Assembly (NCBI GenBank): GCA_963706685.1
Contig: CAVPMY010000017.1
Location: 248,001-312,000, forward strand
Length of the DNA: 64,000 nucleotides
Direction of reading: 5' to 3'
Source: CADEEN01 sp963706685
Lineage (GTDB): Bacteria; Pseudomonadota; Gammaproteobacteria; Burkholderiales; Burkholderiaceae_C
A model generated the notes under the pieces. That model worked only from the letters and a program-made list of their open reading frames with translations, was not told the origin of the DNA and searched no databases. The stretch's first letter is position 1; every line of letters starts with the position of its first letter. Both the position numbers and the translations under genes were made by a program. Positions 7,342 to 16,724 of the stretch are shown piece after piece.

Positions 7342-9897
7342 TTACTCGCTGGTTGCGCGGCGCAAGGTTTCCACGACTGGCGTGCGCAGCACGTCGCGCA
7401 GGCCCCACCAGCCTGCGGCCAACGCCAGCACGGCGCCGGCCACGCCGCCGGCCAACGGTACCCAGGGCGACGCGGTCCACTGGAATTCAAACGCATAGCG
7501 CGCCAGTGCCCAGCCGACGATGATCGCTGCCACCGACGCCAGCACGCCGGCCAACGCGCCCACACCGGCCAGTTCGGCGCGCTGCACGCGCGACAACAGC
7601 GTGCGTCCGGCGCCCAGGGCGCGCATCACCGCGAACTCCTTGGCGCGCGCTTCGCGTGTTGCCGTCACCGCAGCGAACAAGACCACCAGCCCGGTGGCGA
7701 GCGTGAAAGCAAACAGGAACTCGACCGCACGCACGACCTGGCCGAGCACGCGCTGCACCTGGTCGATCTGCGCCGACACATCGACCGCCGTGATGTTCGG
7801 AAAGTCGCGCGACAGCATGTTGTCGAAGCCGGCCTGTTGCGGGGCGCGAAACGCCGTGATCACGGTCGACGGCAGGTTGGGCATCTCGGCGAGCGGGAAC
7901 ATGACGAAGAAGTTGACGCGCATCGAACCCCAATCGACCTTGCGCAGGCTGGTGATGCGTGACTCGTACGGCGCGCCGCCGATGTCGAAGGTGATCCGGT
8001 CGCCGAGCTTCAGGCCGAGCTCCTGTGCCAGCCCGTCCTCGACGCTGGCCGCGCCGCTTTCATTGTCGATCCACTGGCCGGCCGACACGGTGTTGTGGCC
8101 CGGCAATTGCGCGGCATGGCTGAGGTTGAACTCGCGCTCGACGAGGCGCTTGGCGCGCTCGGACTCGAAGGACTCGGCCGCCAGCGTCTTGCCGTTGACG
8201 GCCACCAGCCGGCCACGGATCATCGGGTACCAGTCGTAGCGCTGCACGCCGGCGTCGTCAAGTTCCTTGCGAAATGCGGCGGCCTGTTCGGGCTGGATGT
8301 TGATGACAAATCGGTTCGGCGCATCGGCCGGCGTGGCGGCGCGCCAGCTCGCCACGAGGTCGGTGCGCAGCAGCACCAGCAGCACCAGCGCCAGCAGCCC
8401 CACCGACAGCGACGACACCTGCAGCACCGCAAACGCCGGGCGCGCAGCGATCTGGCGCGTCGCCAGCACCAGCCAGCGCGGCGCGTTGGACTCGGGCACA
8501 GCGCGCTTGAGCGCCAGCACCGCCAGCCAGGCGAGCAGGGCGAACACAGCCACCGCCGCGGCGAAACCGCCGACCGCGATCAGGCCCAGCTTCAAGTCCG
8601 ACGACACCGCCAGCAGCAATGCAGCAAAGCCGACGGCGCCGGCCGCGAGCACGGCCAGCGAGGCCGGCTTCAAGCCACCGACGTCGCGCCGGATGACGCG
8701 CAGCGGCGGCACGCGTGCCAGTTGCAGCACCGGCGGCAGGCCGAAGCCGATCAACAGCGTCAGGCCGACGCCGAGGCCGAACAGCGCCGGCCAGATGCCG
8801 ACCGGCGGCAGGTCGGCCTGCACCAGACCGGCGAGCAGCCAGACAAAGACGTTGTGCACGGCCAGGCCGAGCAGCACGCCGGCGACGCTGGCGATCAGGC
8901 CCACGGCGCCGAACTCGAGCCCGTAGGCGCCGGCGATCGAGCGCTGCGGCTGGCCGAGCACACGCAACATCGCGCAGTCGTTCAGATGTCGCTCGGCGAA
9001 CTCGCGCGAGGCGATCGCCACGGCCACCGCGGCCAGCAGAGCGGCCAGCAAGGCGACGAGGTTCAAGAACTTCTTGGCCCGGTCGAGGGTTTGCTTCATC
9101 TCCGGACGGCCGGACTCCATCGACTCGACTCGCACGCCGCGCAGGGCCTGCTTGCCGATCTGCTCTTCGGCCCAGCGCACGAAGGCCGAGACATCGGCGT
9201 CGCGGCTGGCAGGTGACGCCACCGCCAGCCGGTAGTTGACGCGGCTGGCCGGCTGCACCAGGCCGCTGGCCGCCAGGTCGCCATGGCCGACCATGACACG
9301 CGGCGCAAAACTCATGAAGCCAGTGCCGCGGTCGGGTTCGACGGCGATGATGCGCGCGATCTTCAGCGCCGCGTCGCCGAGCAGCAGCGTGTCGCCCATC
9401 TTCAATTGCAGCGCGTCGAGCAGCGCGGCATCGACCCACACCGTGCCCGGCTGCGGCGCCCCCGCACCGTCGAGTTCGGCGGCAGCGGGCGCGTTGCGCA
9501 GCTTCAAGCGCCCGCGCAGCGGATAACCGTCGCTGACCGCCTTGACGGCGACGAGCTTGGTCGCGCCGCCCCTGTCGTCGCCGGCGCGGCCCATGCTCGG
9601 AAAACTCGTCGTCGTCGCCACCTGCAGGCCGCGAGCGCGCGCCTCGTCGAGGAAGGCCTGCGGTGTCGGCCGATCGCTGGAGACGATGGCGTCGCCGCCG
9701 AGCAACTGGCGCGCATCGCGCGCCAGGCTGCGCTCGAGACGATCGGCGAAGAAACCCACCGCCGTCAAAGCGCCCACCGCCAACGTCACCGCCACCAGCA
9801 GCAAGCGCAGCTCGCCGGCGCGAAAATCGCGCAGCGTCTGTCGCCAGGCCAGCGCCCAGGCAGACGGGGGATGGATTCGCTCTTGCGGATCGGTCAC
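7342..9897 (-). CDS. FtsX/YbbP-type ABC transporter permease
   Basis: An 851-residue membrane protein, the usual size for YbbP-like permeases. It has an N-terminal helix (LRLLLVAVTLAVGALTAVGFF), a large periplasmic MacB-like domain (about 50-250), a central cluster of helices, a second large domain and a C-terminal group of three FtsX-type helices (FAFTLATGLVVLFAAVTATRE ... near the end). These proteins pair with a LolD-like ATPase and handle lipids or other hydrophobic substrates in the envelope. No ATPase gene is adjacent, so the partner must be elsewhere. The start is a GTG at 9897 opening TDPQERIHPP; frames further upstream run into the divergent promoter region. Confidence 0.82.
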   Translation of the reverse strand: MTDPQERIHPPSAWALAWRQTLRDFRAGELRLLLVAVTLAVGALTAVGFFADRLERSLARDARQLLGGDAIVSSDRPTPQAFLDEARARGLQVATTTSFPSMGRAGDDRGGATKLVAVKAVSDGYPLRGRLKLRNAPAAAELDGAGAPQPGTVWVDAALLDALQLKMGDTLLLGDAALKIARIIAVEPDRGTGFMSFAPRVMVGHGDLAASGLVQPASRVNYRLAVASPASRDADVSAFVRWAEEQIGKQALRGVRVESMESGRPEMKQTLDRAKKFLNLVALLAALLAAVAVAIASREFAERHLNDCAMLRVLGQPQRSIAGAYGLEFGAVGLIASVAGVLLGLAVHNVFVWLLAGLVQADLPPVGIWPALFGLGVGLTLLIGFGLPPVLQLARVPPLRVIRRDVGGLKPASLAVLAAGAVGFAALLLAVSSDLKLGLIAVGGFAAAVAVFALLAWLAVLALKRAVPESNAPRWLVLATRQIAARPAFAVLQVSSLSVGLLALVLLVLLRTDLVASWRAATPADAPNRFVINIQPEQAAAFRKELDDAGVQRYDWYPMIRGRLVAVNGKTLAAESFESERAKRLVEREFNLSHAAQLPGHNTVSAGQWIDNESGAASVEDGLAQELGLKLGDRITFDIGGAPYESRITSLRKVDWGSMRVNFFVMFPLAEMPNLPSTVITAFRAPQQAGFDNMLSRDFPNITAVDVSAQIDQVQRVLGQVVRAVEFLFAFTLATGLVVLFAAVTATREARAKEFAVMRALGAGRTLLSRVQRAELAGVGALAGVLASVAAIIVGWALARYAFEFQWTASPWVPLAGGVAGAVLALAAGWWGLRDVLRTPVVETLRRATSE

Positions 9898-10064
9898 GGT
9901 GAATGCAGTCCAGTCCTGAAGGAGCAGGAACCATACTCCAGGCTCGCGAGACACGCCGCGCGCAGGACATTGATGCCGGGCGGCCCTGCAACGGTGACGG
10001 CAAGCGAAAGCGGCATTCAACGCCACTCAACACCGCAAGGCTGCGTCGGGTTTCCAATCAGGCC

Positions 10065-10880
10065 ATGAACAAACCACTGCCTGCCCTATTCATCTCCCAC
10101 GGCTCGCCGATGATCGCGCTCGAACCGGGCGCGGCCGGCGCCTTCCTGCGCCGCCTCGGCCCGGCCATCGACGCCGCCTTCGGGCGGCCGAAAGCGATCC
10201 TCGTGCTGTCGGCGCACACATTGGCGCGCGAACCGACGCTGCTGGCCGCGCCGCAGCATGCGGCGGTGCATGACTTCGGCAATTTCGACCAGCGACTTTT
10301 TTCGCTGCGCTACGACGCGCCGGGTGCGCCGGCGCTGGCCGAACGTGTCGCCGAGCTCGTGCCGCTGCACGTCGCCGCGCAAGGCGGTCTCGATCACGGC
10401 ATCTGGACGGCGTTGATGTACCTGGTGCCGCAGGCCGATGTGCCGGTGCTGCCGCTGGCCTGGTCGCCGCACGAGAGCCCGGCGGCGCTGTTCGCGTTGG
10501 GGCAGGCGCTGGCGCCGCTGGCCGACGAAGGCGTGTTGATCATCGGCACCGGCAGCATGACGCACAACCTGCGCCGCGCCTTCGCCAACGGTTTGCACGA
10601 CGCCGGTCAGCCCGAACTGGCAGGCAGCAAGGCGTTTCGCGACTGGATGCAGGAGCGCAGCCAGGCGCGCGACTGGCAAGCCCTGTTCGACTACCGCCGT
10701 CTTGCGCCGCATGCGATCGACATGCATCCGAGCGACGAGCACCTGCTGCCGTGGTACGCAGCAGCCGGCGCCGGCGGAAGCAAGGCGACGCCGTATCGCC
10801 TGCACGACAGCGTGACCTTCGGCGCCATCGGCATGGACACCTACGCCTTCGGGCCGAACGCCGCCCTGTTGACGGGCTGA
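10065..10880 (+). CDS. DODA-type extradiol aromatic ring-opening dioxygenase (YgiD-like)
   Basis: A 271-residue class III extradiol dioxygenase of the LigB/4,5-DOPA dioxygenase type. Candidate metal-binding or catalytic His residues are visible at positions 12 (ISHGSP), 51 (LSAHTL), 111 (LDHGIW), 167 (GSMTHNL) and 221/226 (MHPSDEHLLP). The length fits the bacterial single-subunit form (about 260-275). Bacterial members cleave catecholic compounds such as L-DOPA in vitro; the natural substrate is usually unknown. Transcribed divergently from the FtsX-type permease, 167 bp apart, and followed 14 bp later by an acetyltransferase gene, probably in one operon. Confidence 0.85.
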   Translation: MNKPLPALFISHGSPMIALEPGAAGAFLRRLGPAIDAAFGRPKAILVLSAHTLAREPTLLAAPQHAAVHDFGNFDQRLFSLRYDAPGAPALAERVAELVPLHVAAQGGLDHGIWTALMYLVPQADVPVLPLAWSPHESPAALFALGQALAPLADEGVLIIGTGSMTHNLRRAFANGLHDAGQPELAGSKAFRDWMQERSQARDWQALFDYRRLAPHAIDMHPSDEHLLPWYAAAGAGGSKATPYRLHDSVTFGAIGMDTYAFGPNAALLTG

Positions 10881-10894
10881 CGCCAACACCAGCC

Positions 10895-11473
10895 ATGGCA
10901 CCGCTGTCCTTCATCACCACCGAGCGCTTGCGGCTCGATGCCACGTCCCCCGCACTGGCCGCGGCGGTGGCGGCCCACCAGGTGCGCAACCGCACGGCCC
11001 ATGGCCCCTGGAGCCCGCCGATGCCCGAGGCCCTGTTCACAGCCGAAGGCCAGCAAGAACGCCTGGCGGCGGCCGCCCAGGCTGAGGCCGAAGGCACGCA
11101 GATCGGCTGGTGGCTCAGTCTTCGCGGCGAGCCGATGCAGATCATCGGCCATGCACGCTTCAGTCAGATCGCGCGCGGCCCGTTTCAAAGCGCGATCCTC
11201 GGTTACGCCATCGACTCAACGCACGAGGGCCGCGGCCTGATGCGCGAGGCCCTCCAGGCCGCACTGGCCGATGCCTTCGGACCGCGCGTGGCGCTGCACC
11301 GCGTGCAGGCCAACGCGCGTCTGGAGAACACGCGCAGCCTGAACCTGTTGGCGCGCCTGGGTTTTGTTCGCGAGGGCGTTGCAAAGGAGTACCTCTTCAT
11401 CGACGGCGCCTGGCGCGACCATGTGCTCACGGCATTGCGCGCACCGGATTGGCCGGCGTCGCGCGCACCGTGA
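10895..11473 (+). CDS. GNAT-family N-acetyltransferase (RimJ/RimL-like)
   Basis: A 192-residue GNAT protein. The N-terminus FITTERLRLD is typical of RimJ/RimL-type enzymes. The central ILGYAIDSTHEGRGLMREAL gives strand 4 and the acetyl-CoA pyrophosphate loop (consensus R/Q-x-x-G-x-G/A, here EGRGLM), and RLENTRSLNLLARLGFVREG is the conserved C-terminal helix-strand. Members acetylate ribosomal protein N-termini or small-molecule amines; the substrate here is unknown. It starts 14 bp after the dioxygenase stop and is probably co-transcribed with it. A short GC hairpin (11480-11500) without a U-run follows it before the convergent binding-protein gene. Confidence 0.82.
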   Translation: MAPLSFITTERLRLDATSPALAAAVAAHQVRNRTAHGPWSPPMPEALFTAEGQQERLAAAAQAEAEGTQIGWWLSLRGEPMQIIGHARFSQIARGPFQSAILGYAIDSTHEGRGLMREALQAALADAFGPRVALHRVQANARLENTRSLNLLARLGFVREGVAKEYLFIDGAWRDHVLTALRAPDWPASRAP

Positions 11474-11515
11474 TCGGGCGCCCGGCCCAGTCTTCCGGGC
11501 ACCGGAACGATCTGC

Positions 11516-13114
11516 CTAGCGCATCGTCACCCAGCGCAGTTCCAGCACATCGTTCGGCCAGTGCACTGCGTCCACGTTCGGACGCATCACCCAGTTCTGT
11601 TGGCGCCGGTACAGCGGGATCATCGGCAGCTCCGCGTTGATGATGCGCAGCGCATCACCGACTTTCTGTCGCCGCCTGGCGAGGTCGGGGTCGACGCGGA
11701 TGGCATCGATCAGCGCGTCGAGTTTCGGGTTGCTGTAGCGCCCGGCGTTGAACGCGCCCGCTGCCATGCCGTCATTCGTGCGCACCAGCGAATGCAGGGT
11801 GTTCCATGGATCGGGCGTGGGTGTCCAGCCGTACTCGACCAGAGAGCCGGTGCCCTGGCTGAGCTTGGGGAAGAAGACCGAACTCGGCGAGGTGGCGAGG
11901 TTGGCGCGGATGCCCACTTTTTCCAGCATCGACGCCGCGGCCTGGCAGACCGCAGCCCGCCAGGCCACATTGACGCAATCCATCTGCACCGAAAAACCGT
12001 TGTCGTAGCCGGCCTTCTTGAGCAGCGCGCGCGCCGCCGCGGCATCGGCCCTGGGCCGCTGCTCGAATTCGCTCAGGTAGCCATCGACCAGCGGCGAGAC
12101 GAAGGAGCCGGTGACGGTGCCCTGCCCGCGCAGCACCTTGTCGACGATCAGCTCGGTATCGATGGCGAGCTGCACGGCGCGGCGAACCCGCAAGTCCTTG
12201 AACGGATTCCTGCCCTTGACGTCGCTGCCCGCCAGCTCGACGCTGTGCTGGTCGAGCGCGAAGTACTGCGTGCCGATGTCGTCGACGCGGCTGACCTTCA
12301 GGCTGTTGTCGGAGGCGAGCCGCGCCAGATCCTGAAACGGCGGGTCGATGACGAAATCGACCTGCCCCGATTGCAGCGCCGCCAGCCGTGTTGCATCGGA
12401 CTGGATGACCTGGTAGTGCACCTCGTCGAGGTTGCCGCCGCCGAACCGGCCCGCAAGCTCGGCCGTGCCCCTGCCCCACCAGTCGGGATTGGCCTTGAGC
12501 GTGGTCCGCACATCGGCCTCGTAGCGCACGAGCATGAAGGGGCCGGTGCCGTTGGCGTTGCGCACGGCAAAGGTTTCCTGCTTGGCGTTGTAGTTCTGCG
12601 GCTTGGCGACGTTGTTCTTGTCGGCCCAGGCCTTGCTCATCATGCCGACGAGATAGAACTTTTCGGGCAGCACCGCATCGGGCTGCGTGGTGACGACGTC
12701 GATGGTCAAGGCGTCGATCTTGCGGGCGCCGCTGATGCCGAGCATCTGGTTCTTGCGTTGCGATGCCGAATCCAGTGCACGTTCGATCGAGAACACCGCA
12801 TCGTCGGCGGAAAACGGCGCGCCGTCGTGGAACTTGACGCCGGGGCGCAGCTTGAAGCGCCAGGTCGTCGGGTCGATCATCTGCCACGACGTGGCCAGCG
12901 ACGGCTCGAGCTTGAAGGCCTTGTCGCGGTTGACCAGGCCCTCATAGATCTGCGTGACGACGCGCGTCTGGTAGAGCAGCGCCAGCGCATGCGGATCCAT
13001 GGTCTGCGGATCGAACGCGCTGGTAAAGCGCAAGGTCCTGTTTTGCGCGAACGCACCGCCGGCCAATATCAGCAGGGCCAGGGCAAGGGTCAGGACCTTC
13101 AACAAGCGTTGCAT
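11516..13114 (-). CDS. ABC transporter substrate-binding protein, peptide/nickel family (SBP_bac_5)
   Basis: A 532-residue periplasmic protein with a Sec signal peptide (cleavage likely after AGGAFA, near residue 24). The mature part begins TLRFTSAFDPQTMDPH, the usual opening of DppA/OppA-type proteins, and contains WRFKLRPGVKFHDGAPFSADD and a C-terminal RRQKVGDALRIINAELPMIPLY. These bind peptides, opines, nickel complexes or similar. No permease or ATPase gene is adjacent. It starts 13 bp after the stop of the BMP-family gene on the same strand, so two binding proteins of different families share one transcript, which is unusual. Confidence 0.88.
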   Translation of the reverse strand: MQRLLKVLTLALALLILAGGAFAQNRTLRFTSAFDPQTMDPHALALLYQTRVVTQIYEGLVNRDKAFKLEPSLATSWQMIDPTTWRFKLRPGVKFHDGAPFSADDAVFSIERALDSASQRKNQMLGISGARKIDALTIDVVTTQPDAVLPEKFYLVGMMSKAWADKNNVAKPQNYNAKQETFAVRNANGTGPFMLVRYEADVRTTLKANPDWWGRGTAELAGRFGGGNLDEVHYQVIQSDATRLAALQSGQVDFVIDPPFQDLARLASDNSLKVSRVDDIGTQYFALDQHSVELAGSDVKGRNPFKDLRVRRAVQLAIDTELIVDKVLRGQGTVTGSFVSPLVDGYLSEFEQRPRADAAAARALLKKAGYDNGFSVQMDCVNVAWRAAVCQAAASMLEKVGIRANLATSPSSVFFPKLSQGTGSLVEYGWTPTPDPWNTLHSLVRTNDGMAAGAFNAGRYSNPKLDALIDAIRVDPDLARRRQKVGDALRIINAELPMIPLYRRQQNWVMRPNVDAVHWPNDVLELRWVTMR

Positions 13115-13127
13115 CGTCGTCTCCGGG

Positions 13128-14189
13128 TCACTTGGGCAGGCTGCCGACGACACCTTGCACGAACCAATCCATCTGCGCAATCGCATCGTCACCAAGCACA
13201 CCACGCTGCTGGCGCACGCGGCCGTGCTGATCGACCAGTCGGCCCATGAACGGGCCTGCCGTGCCGGCCATCAGCGCCGTTTCGCGTGCAGACAGTTCGC
13301 GCCTCACCTCGGCAGGCAGCGTTGCATGCACGGCCGACAGCCGCACCATGCCGTCCTTCATGCCGCCCCAGGTGGGTTGCGGCTTCCAGGCGCCGCTGAT
13401 GACCGACTTCGCGACCATCGTGTAATAGGCGCTCCAATCGGCGGTCACCGCGGCGAGCTGCGCGTCCGCTGCAAAGCGGCTCATGTCGCTCTGGTAGCCG
13501 ATGACCTTGACGCCGCGCTCCTGGGCCGTCTGCGGCACGGCGGGCGAGCCGCTGTGGTTGGCCAGCACGTCGGCGCCGCCGCCGATCAGGGCCAGCGCCG
13601 CTTCGCGCTCCTTGGGCGGGTCGAACCAGGTGCCGAGCCAGGCCACGTGCACCGTGGCCTGCGGCCTGGCCGCGCGCATGCCGAGCGTGAAGGCGTTGAT
13701 GCCCTGGATGACTTCGGGCAGCGCAAAACCGGCAACGTAGCCGGCCACGCCGCTCTTGCTGGTCTTGCCGGCCAGCCAGCCGGCGAGCCAGCGGCCTTCG
13801 TAGAAGCGCGCGTTGTAGGTGTTGAGGTTGGCCGCGCTCTTGTAGCCGCCGGCCTGCTCGAACTTCACGTCCTTGAAATCGGCGGCCACACGCAGTGCCG
13901 GCTCGAGGTAGCCGAAGCTGGTGGCAAAGATCAGCGTCGTGCCATCGGCGGCCATCTCGCGCATCACGCGTTCGGCGTCGGCGCCCTCGGGCACGGCCTC
14001 CACAAAGTGCGTTTGCACCTGCGCGCCGAGTGTGCGTTGCATCGCCTGGCGTGCCTGCTCGTGCTGGAAAGTCCAGCCGGCCTGGCCGATCGGGCTGACG
14101 TAGATGAAGCCCACCTTCAACGGTGGAGCGGCGTGCACGGTGCAGGCGCAACAGGCGAGCGCGAGCGCACGCATGAGGTTTTTGAGCAT
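13128..14189 (-). CDS. BMP-family (PnrA/Med-like) periplasmic binding protein
   Basis: A 353-residue protein with a Sec signal peptide (about 20 residues, ending VHA). The body matches the basic membrane protein family of purine nucleoside binding proteins: VGFIYVSPIGQAGWTFQHE at the N-terminus, the FATSFGYLEPAL segment, and AWLGTWFDPPKEREAA. The start at 14189 has GAGG eight bases upstream. It is clearly paralogous to the lipoprotein at 20991-22163. The ligand is probably a nucleoside or base. It is the first gene of a two-gene unit with the peptide-type binding protein and is transcribed away from the small membrane protein gene, sharing a 94-bp intergenic region. Confidence 0.87.
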   Translation of the reverse strand: MLKNLMRALALACCACTVHAAPPLKVGFIYVSPIGQAGWTFQHEQARQAMQRTLGAQVQTHFVEAVPEGADAERVMREMAADGTTLIFATSFGYLEPALRVAADFKDVKFEQAGGYKSAANLNTYNARFYEGRWLAGWLAGKTSKSGVAGYVAGFALPEVIQGINAFTLGMRAARPQATVHVAWLGTWFDPPKEREAALALIGGGADVLANHSGSPAVPQTAQERGVKVIGYQSDMSRFAADAQLAAVTADWSAYYTMVAKSVISGAWKPQPTWGGMKDGMVRLSAVHATLPAEVRRELSARETALMAGTAGPFMGRLVDQHGRVRQQRGVLGDDAIAQMDWFVQGVVGSLPK

Positions 14190-14283
14190 GGTTGTCCTCG
14201 ACATGGCCACCGGGTTGGGAACGACAGTCGAGCGGCGGGTGGCACGCAGCACGCTATGGAGCGAGGGATTGTAAGGACCACAA

Positions 14284-14697
14284 ATGACGGCAGCCATGTT
14301 CCAATGCGGCAGCTGCAAGGGGCGCATCGACGACATGCACATCGCCATCTGGATCTTCACCCTCATCGGCCTGACGCTGTGGTCGCTGCTCGCCTGGGGA
14401 CTGCACGCGGTGTTGTCGATCGATCCGCAGTGGCTCGATGATGCCGCCCTGCTGATCAAGAATGTGCCCTACGCCGATGTCATCGAGCGCTGGTTTCCGG
14501 GTTGGGAACAGTTGCTGCAACTGGCCGTGGACCTGGCGCAATCAGCGCTCGGCTGGGTCGGCAGCAACGCGCCCCTGGTGGCGTGGATCGTCTGGGGCAT
14601 CGGCGCGCTGGTGCTGCTGGGTTTGGGTGGCGTGCTGTCGCTGCTGGTCTGCCTGCTCAGCGAGAAGAAAAAGCCGCAGGGTACCGCCGCGGCTTGA
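14284..14697 (+). CDS. Small membrane protein of unknown function
   Basis: A 137-residue protein as given, with two clear hydrophobic segments: IAIWIFTLIGLTLWSLLAWG near residues 20-40 and a C-terminal one (WIVWGIGALVLLGLGGVLSL). The tail is Lys-rich. An AAGGA sequence six bases before the ATG at 14284 supports that start; the Met at 14335 (MHIAIWIF) is an alternative that opens directly into the first helix. I do not recognise the family. It is divergent from the BMP gene and convergent with the hydrolase gene. A role cannot be inferred. Confidence 0.6.
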   Translation: MTAAMFQCGSCKGRIDDMHIAIWIFTLIGLTLWSLLAWGLHAVLSIDPQWLDDAALLIKNVPYADVIERWFPGWEQLLQLAVDLAQSALGWVGSNAPLVAWIVWGIGALVLLGLGGVLSLLVCLLSEKKKPQGTAAA

Positions 14698-14739
14698 GGC
14701 GCGGCGCAAGCGAATTCGAGCAAGTCAAGGCGGCTTCGG

Positions 14740-15660
14740 TCATCGCGCAACGCCTCGAGATTGATCCACCGATTCGAGAAACGACGCGACCGCGACATTG
14801 AATCCGTTCGGGTTCTCGTTGGGCAGGCCGTGGCCGGCACACGGAATCTCGACGCGCCGGGCACCCCGCAGCACATGGTCCAGTTCGTCCATCACGAGCC
14901 GATGCAACGCGCTCGTGTGCGCGCCCTGCAACAGCAGTGTGGGCACCGTCAAGCCGGCAACGGCGGATCGATCGAACTCGGGGAACGGGTCCTGCGATCT
15001 TGCCAGTGCATGCATCGCGGCGGCATTGCGCATTGCGCCGTCGATGCGATCGTCCGGCCACGTCTCGAACATCGGTTGGCCCCACATGCCATCGGTCAAC
15101 AACTGCATGGCGCGCCGCTGCTGGCCGTGGCCGAAGGCGTCGGCGGCCGGGCGCCAGACGGCGTCGATGAACTCGCCGTACAGCCGCCGGCCGGCGTCGG
15201 TTGCGCAAGCCCAGCGATGCAGTGGCGGCTCCGCGAGCACCAGGCTGGCAACCTGGGCCGGTGCGCGCAGTGCCGCGGCGAGTGCAAGCAGCGCACCGTA
15301 GGACGTGCCGATCAGATGCGCCGGACGTGCACACAGCTCGCTTTGCAACGCGAGCAGGTCATCGATGTCATCGTCGACGCAGTCAGCGAAGCGGGCGCGT
15401 TGAACCTCGCCGTTTCGGTTCGGGTGGCTGAGCCGGCGGCTGTAGGTGACGACCCGGTGTCGCTCTGCCAGCGCTCGGATCTGATGTGTCCACGATCCGA
15501 GATCGCCCATGCCGCCGTGCAGCAGGATAGCCGCCGCACCGCCGAGTGTGCCGGTGCTGGTGTCGATGTAGTGCAGCGCGACGCCGTTGACTCGGGCCAC
15601 GCCTACCGGCGCGGCAGGACAGGATCGCGTCACGGGTGGCGCGGCGTTCAGGCCAGTCAT
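14740..15660 (-). CDS. Alpha/beta hydrolase
   Basis: A 306-residue alpha/beta-hydrolase fold protein. It has the oxyanion-hole segment LLHGGMGDLGSWTHQ, the nucleophile elbow GTSYG (catalytic Ser), and a late CAGHGLPNENP carrying the catalytic His. The start at 15660 overlaps the stop of the Bug-type gene (ATGA), so it is translationally coupled to it. A LysR gene is divergent to the pair. Organisation of regulator, Bug receptor and hydrolase suggests uptake and hydrolysis of one organic acid or ester, but the compound cannot be named. Confidence 0.82.
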   Translation of the reverse strand: MTGLNAAPPVTRSCPAAPVGVARVNGVALHYIDTSTGTLGGAAAILLHGGMGDLGSWTHQIRALAERHRVVTYSRRLSHPNRNGEVQRARFADCVDDDIDDLLALQSELCARPAHLIGTSYGALLALAAALRAPAQVASLVLAEPPLHRWACATDAGRRLYGEFIDAVWRPAADAFGHGQQRRAMQLLTDGMWGQPMFETWPDDRIDGAMRNAAAMHALARSQDPFPEFDRSAVAGLTVPTLLLQGAHTSALHRLVMDELDHVLRGARRVEIPCAGHGLPNENPNGFNVAVASFLESVDQSRGVAR

Positions 15661-16631
15661 TCGAGTCGCAGTCCGGCTTCGCGGATTACCGCGGACCACT
15701 TCGTGTGCTCGTCGCGAATCAGCTCGCGGAACGCCTCGGGCGTGGAGATCAATGTGCGGAAGCTGAGCCGGGCCATCATCGCGCTCATCTCGCTCGTTGC
15801 CAGGATGACGCCGATCTCGCGGTTGAGGCGTTGCACCACCGCCGCCGGCGTGCCGCGTGGCGCCACCAGGCCGATCCAGGCTTCGCCCTGCACGTCGAAC
15901 CCCGCTTCGTTCGCAGTCGGCGTGTCGGGCAATGCGGGATCGCGCTGACGTCCGGTGACGGCCAGCGCCTTGAGCTTGCCCGCCCGAACCTGGCTCGAGA
16001 TGATCGTCGGCGCATCGAACAGCAACGCAATTTCACCTGAGACGACGGCATTGACCGCATCGGCGCCGGACTTGTGAGGCACCATCGTGACCTCAATGCC
16101 GGCGGCGCGGTTCAACAGCAGCGCGACGATGTGCGGCGGCGAACCCGACTGCGGAATCGCAACGAAGTACTTGCCCGGCTGCGCCTTGGCCAGCGTTACG
16201 AACTCGCCCAACGTGCCTGCGCCGGCAACGAGGGATGCGCGGCCAGCGCCATGGCGCCGGTGACGAGCGGCGCGATCGGTTCCAGGTCGCGCAGCGGGTC
16301 GTACGGCAGCTTCGCGAACAGGTAGGGGTTGAACACCGCCTGTGACATCGTCGCCAATGCCAGCGTCTGGCCGTCCGCGGGCGCTCTGCAACAAGGCCGA
16401 CATCGCGACGCTGCCCGCAGCGCCGGGCCGGTTCTCGACGACGACCGGCTGCCCGAGCGCCGCTGCCAGCCGCTGCGCGATCGGCCGGATCATGATGTCG
16501 GGGACGCTGCCGGGTGCGCCACCCACCAGCAACGTAGTCGGCCGGCTCGGATACGACTGGGGCCGCGCGCGGAAAACCGAGCAGGCCAGTGCGCCGAGCA
16601 AGAGGGTATGCAGTGCGTCGCGTCGAATCAT
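15657..16631 (-). CDS. Bug/TctC-family tripartite tricarboxylate receptor, with an out-of-frame internal segment
   Basis: A 324-residue continuous frame of normal family length. The N-terminus (signal region, then YPSRPTTLLVGGAPGSVPDIMIRPIAQRL, shown in part) and the region after SLVAGAGTLGEFV match Bug receptors. Between about 16385 and 16211, however, the frame reads Arg-rich nonsense, while the next frame reads the expected GQTLALATMSQAV ... LPYDPLRDLEPI ... TGAMALAAHPSL. So two compensating indels bound a segment of about 55 codons. Either this is sequence error or the gene is damaged. Bug proteins bind carboxylates or aromatic acids in the periplasm. Coupled to the downstream hydrolase; divergent LysR. 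Confidence 0.8.
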   Translation of the reverse strand: MIRRDALHTLLLGALACSVFRARPQSYPSRPTTLLVGGAPGSVPDIMIRPIAQRLAAALGQPVVVENRPGAAGSVAMSALLQSARGRPDAGIGDDVTGGVQPLPVREAAVRPAARPGTDRAARHRRHGAGRASLVAGAGTLGEFVTLAKAQPGKYFVAIPQSGSPPHIVALLLNRAAGIEVTMVPHKSGADAVNAVVSGEIALLFDAPTIISSQVRAGKLKALAVTGRQRDPALPDTPTANEAGFDVQGEAWIGLVAPRGTPAAVVQRLNREIGVILATSEMSAMMARLSFRTLISTPEAFRELIRDEHTKWSAVIREAGLRLE

Positions 16632-16724
16632 GATCGGCTCCTTTCGGGCTGGCTGGCCAAGAACGATTCACGTAGGCTAGTGGCTGCGGTGACGTCGAAA
16701 AAGACGCCTTCTGGAACATCACTC

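Noticed and set aside
11480..11500. GCCCGG/CCGGGC hairpin after the acetyltransferase gene as a terminator
   Set aside because: Only a 6-bp stem and no U-run; too weak to list as a terminator.
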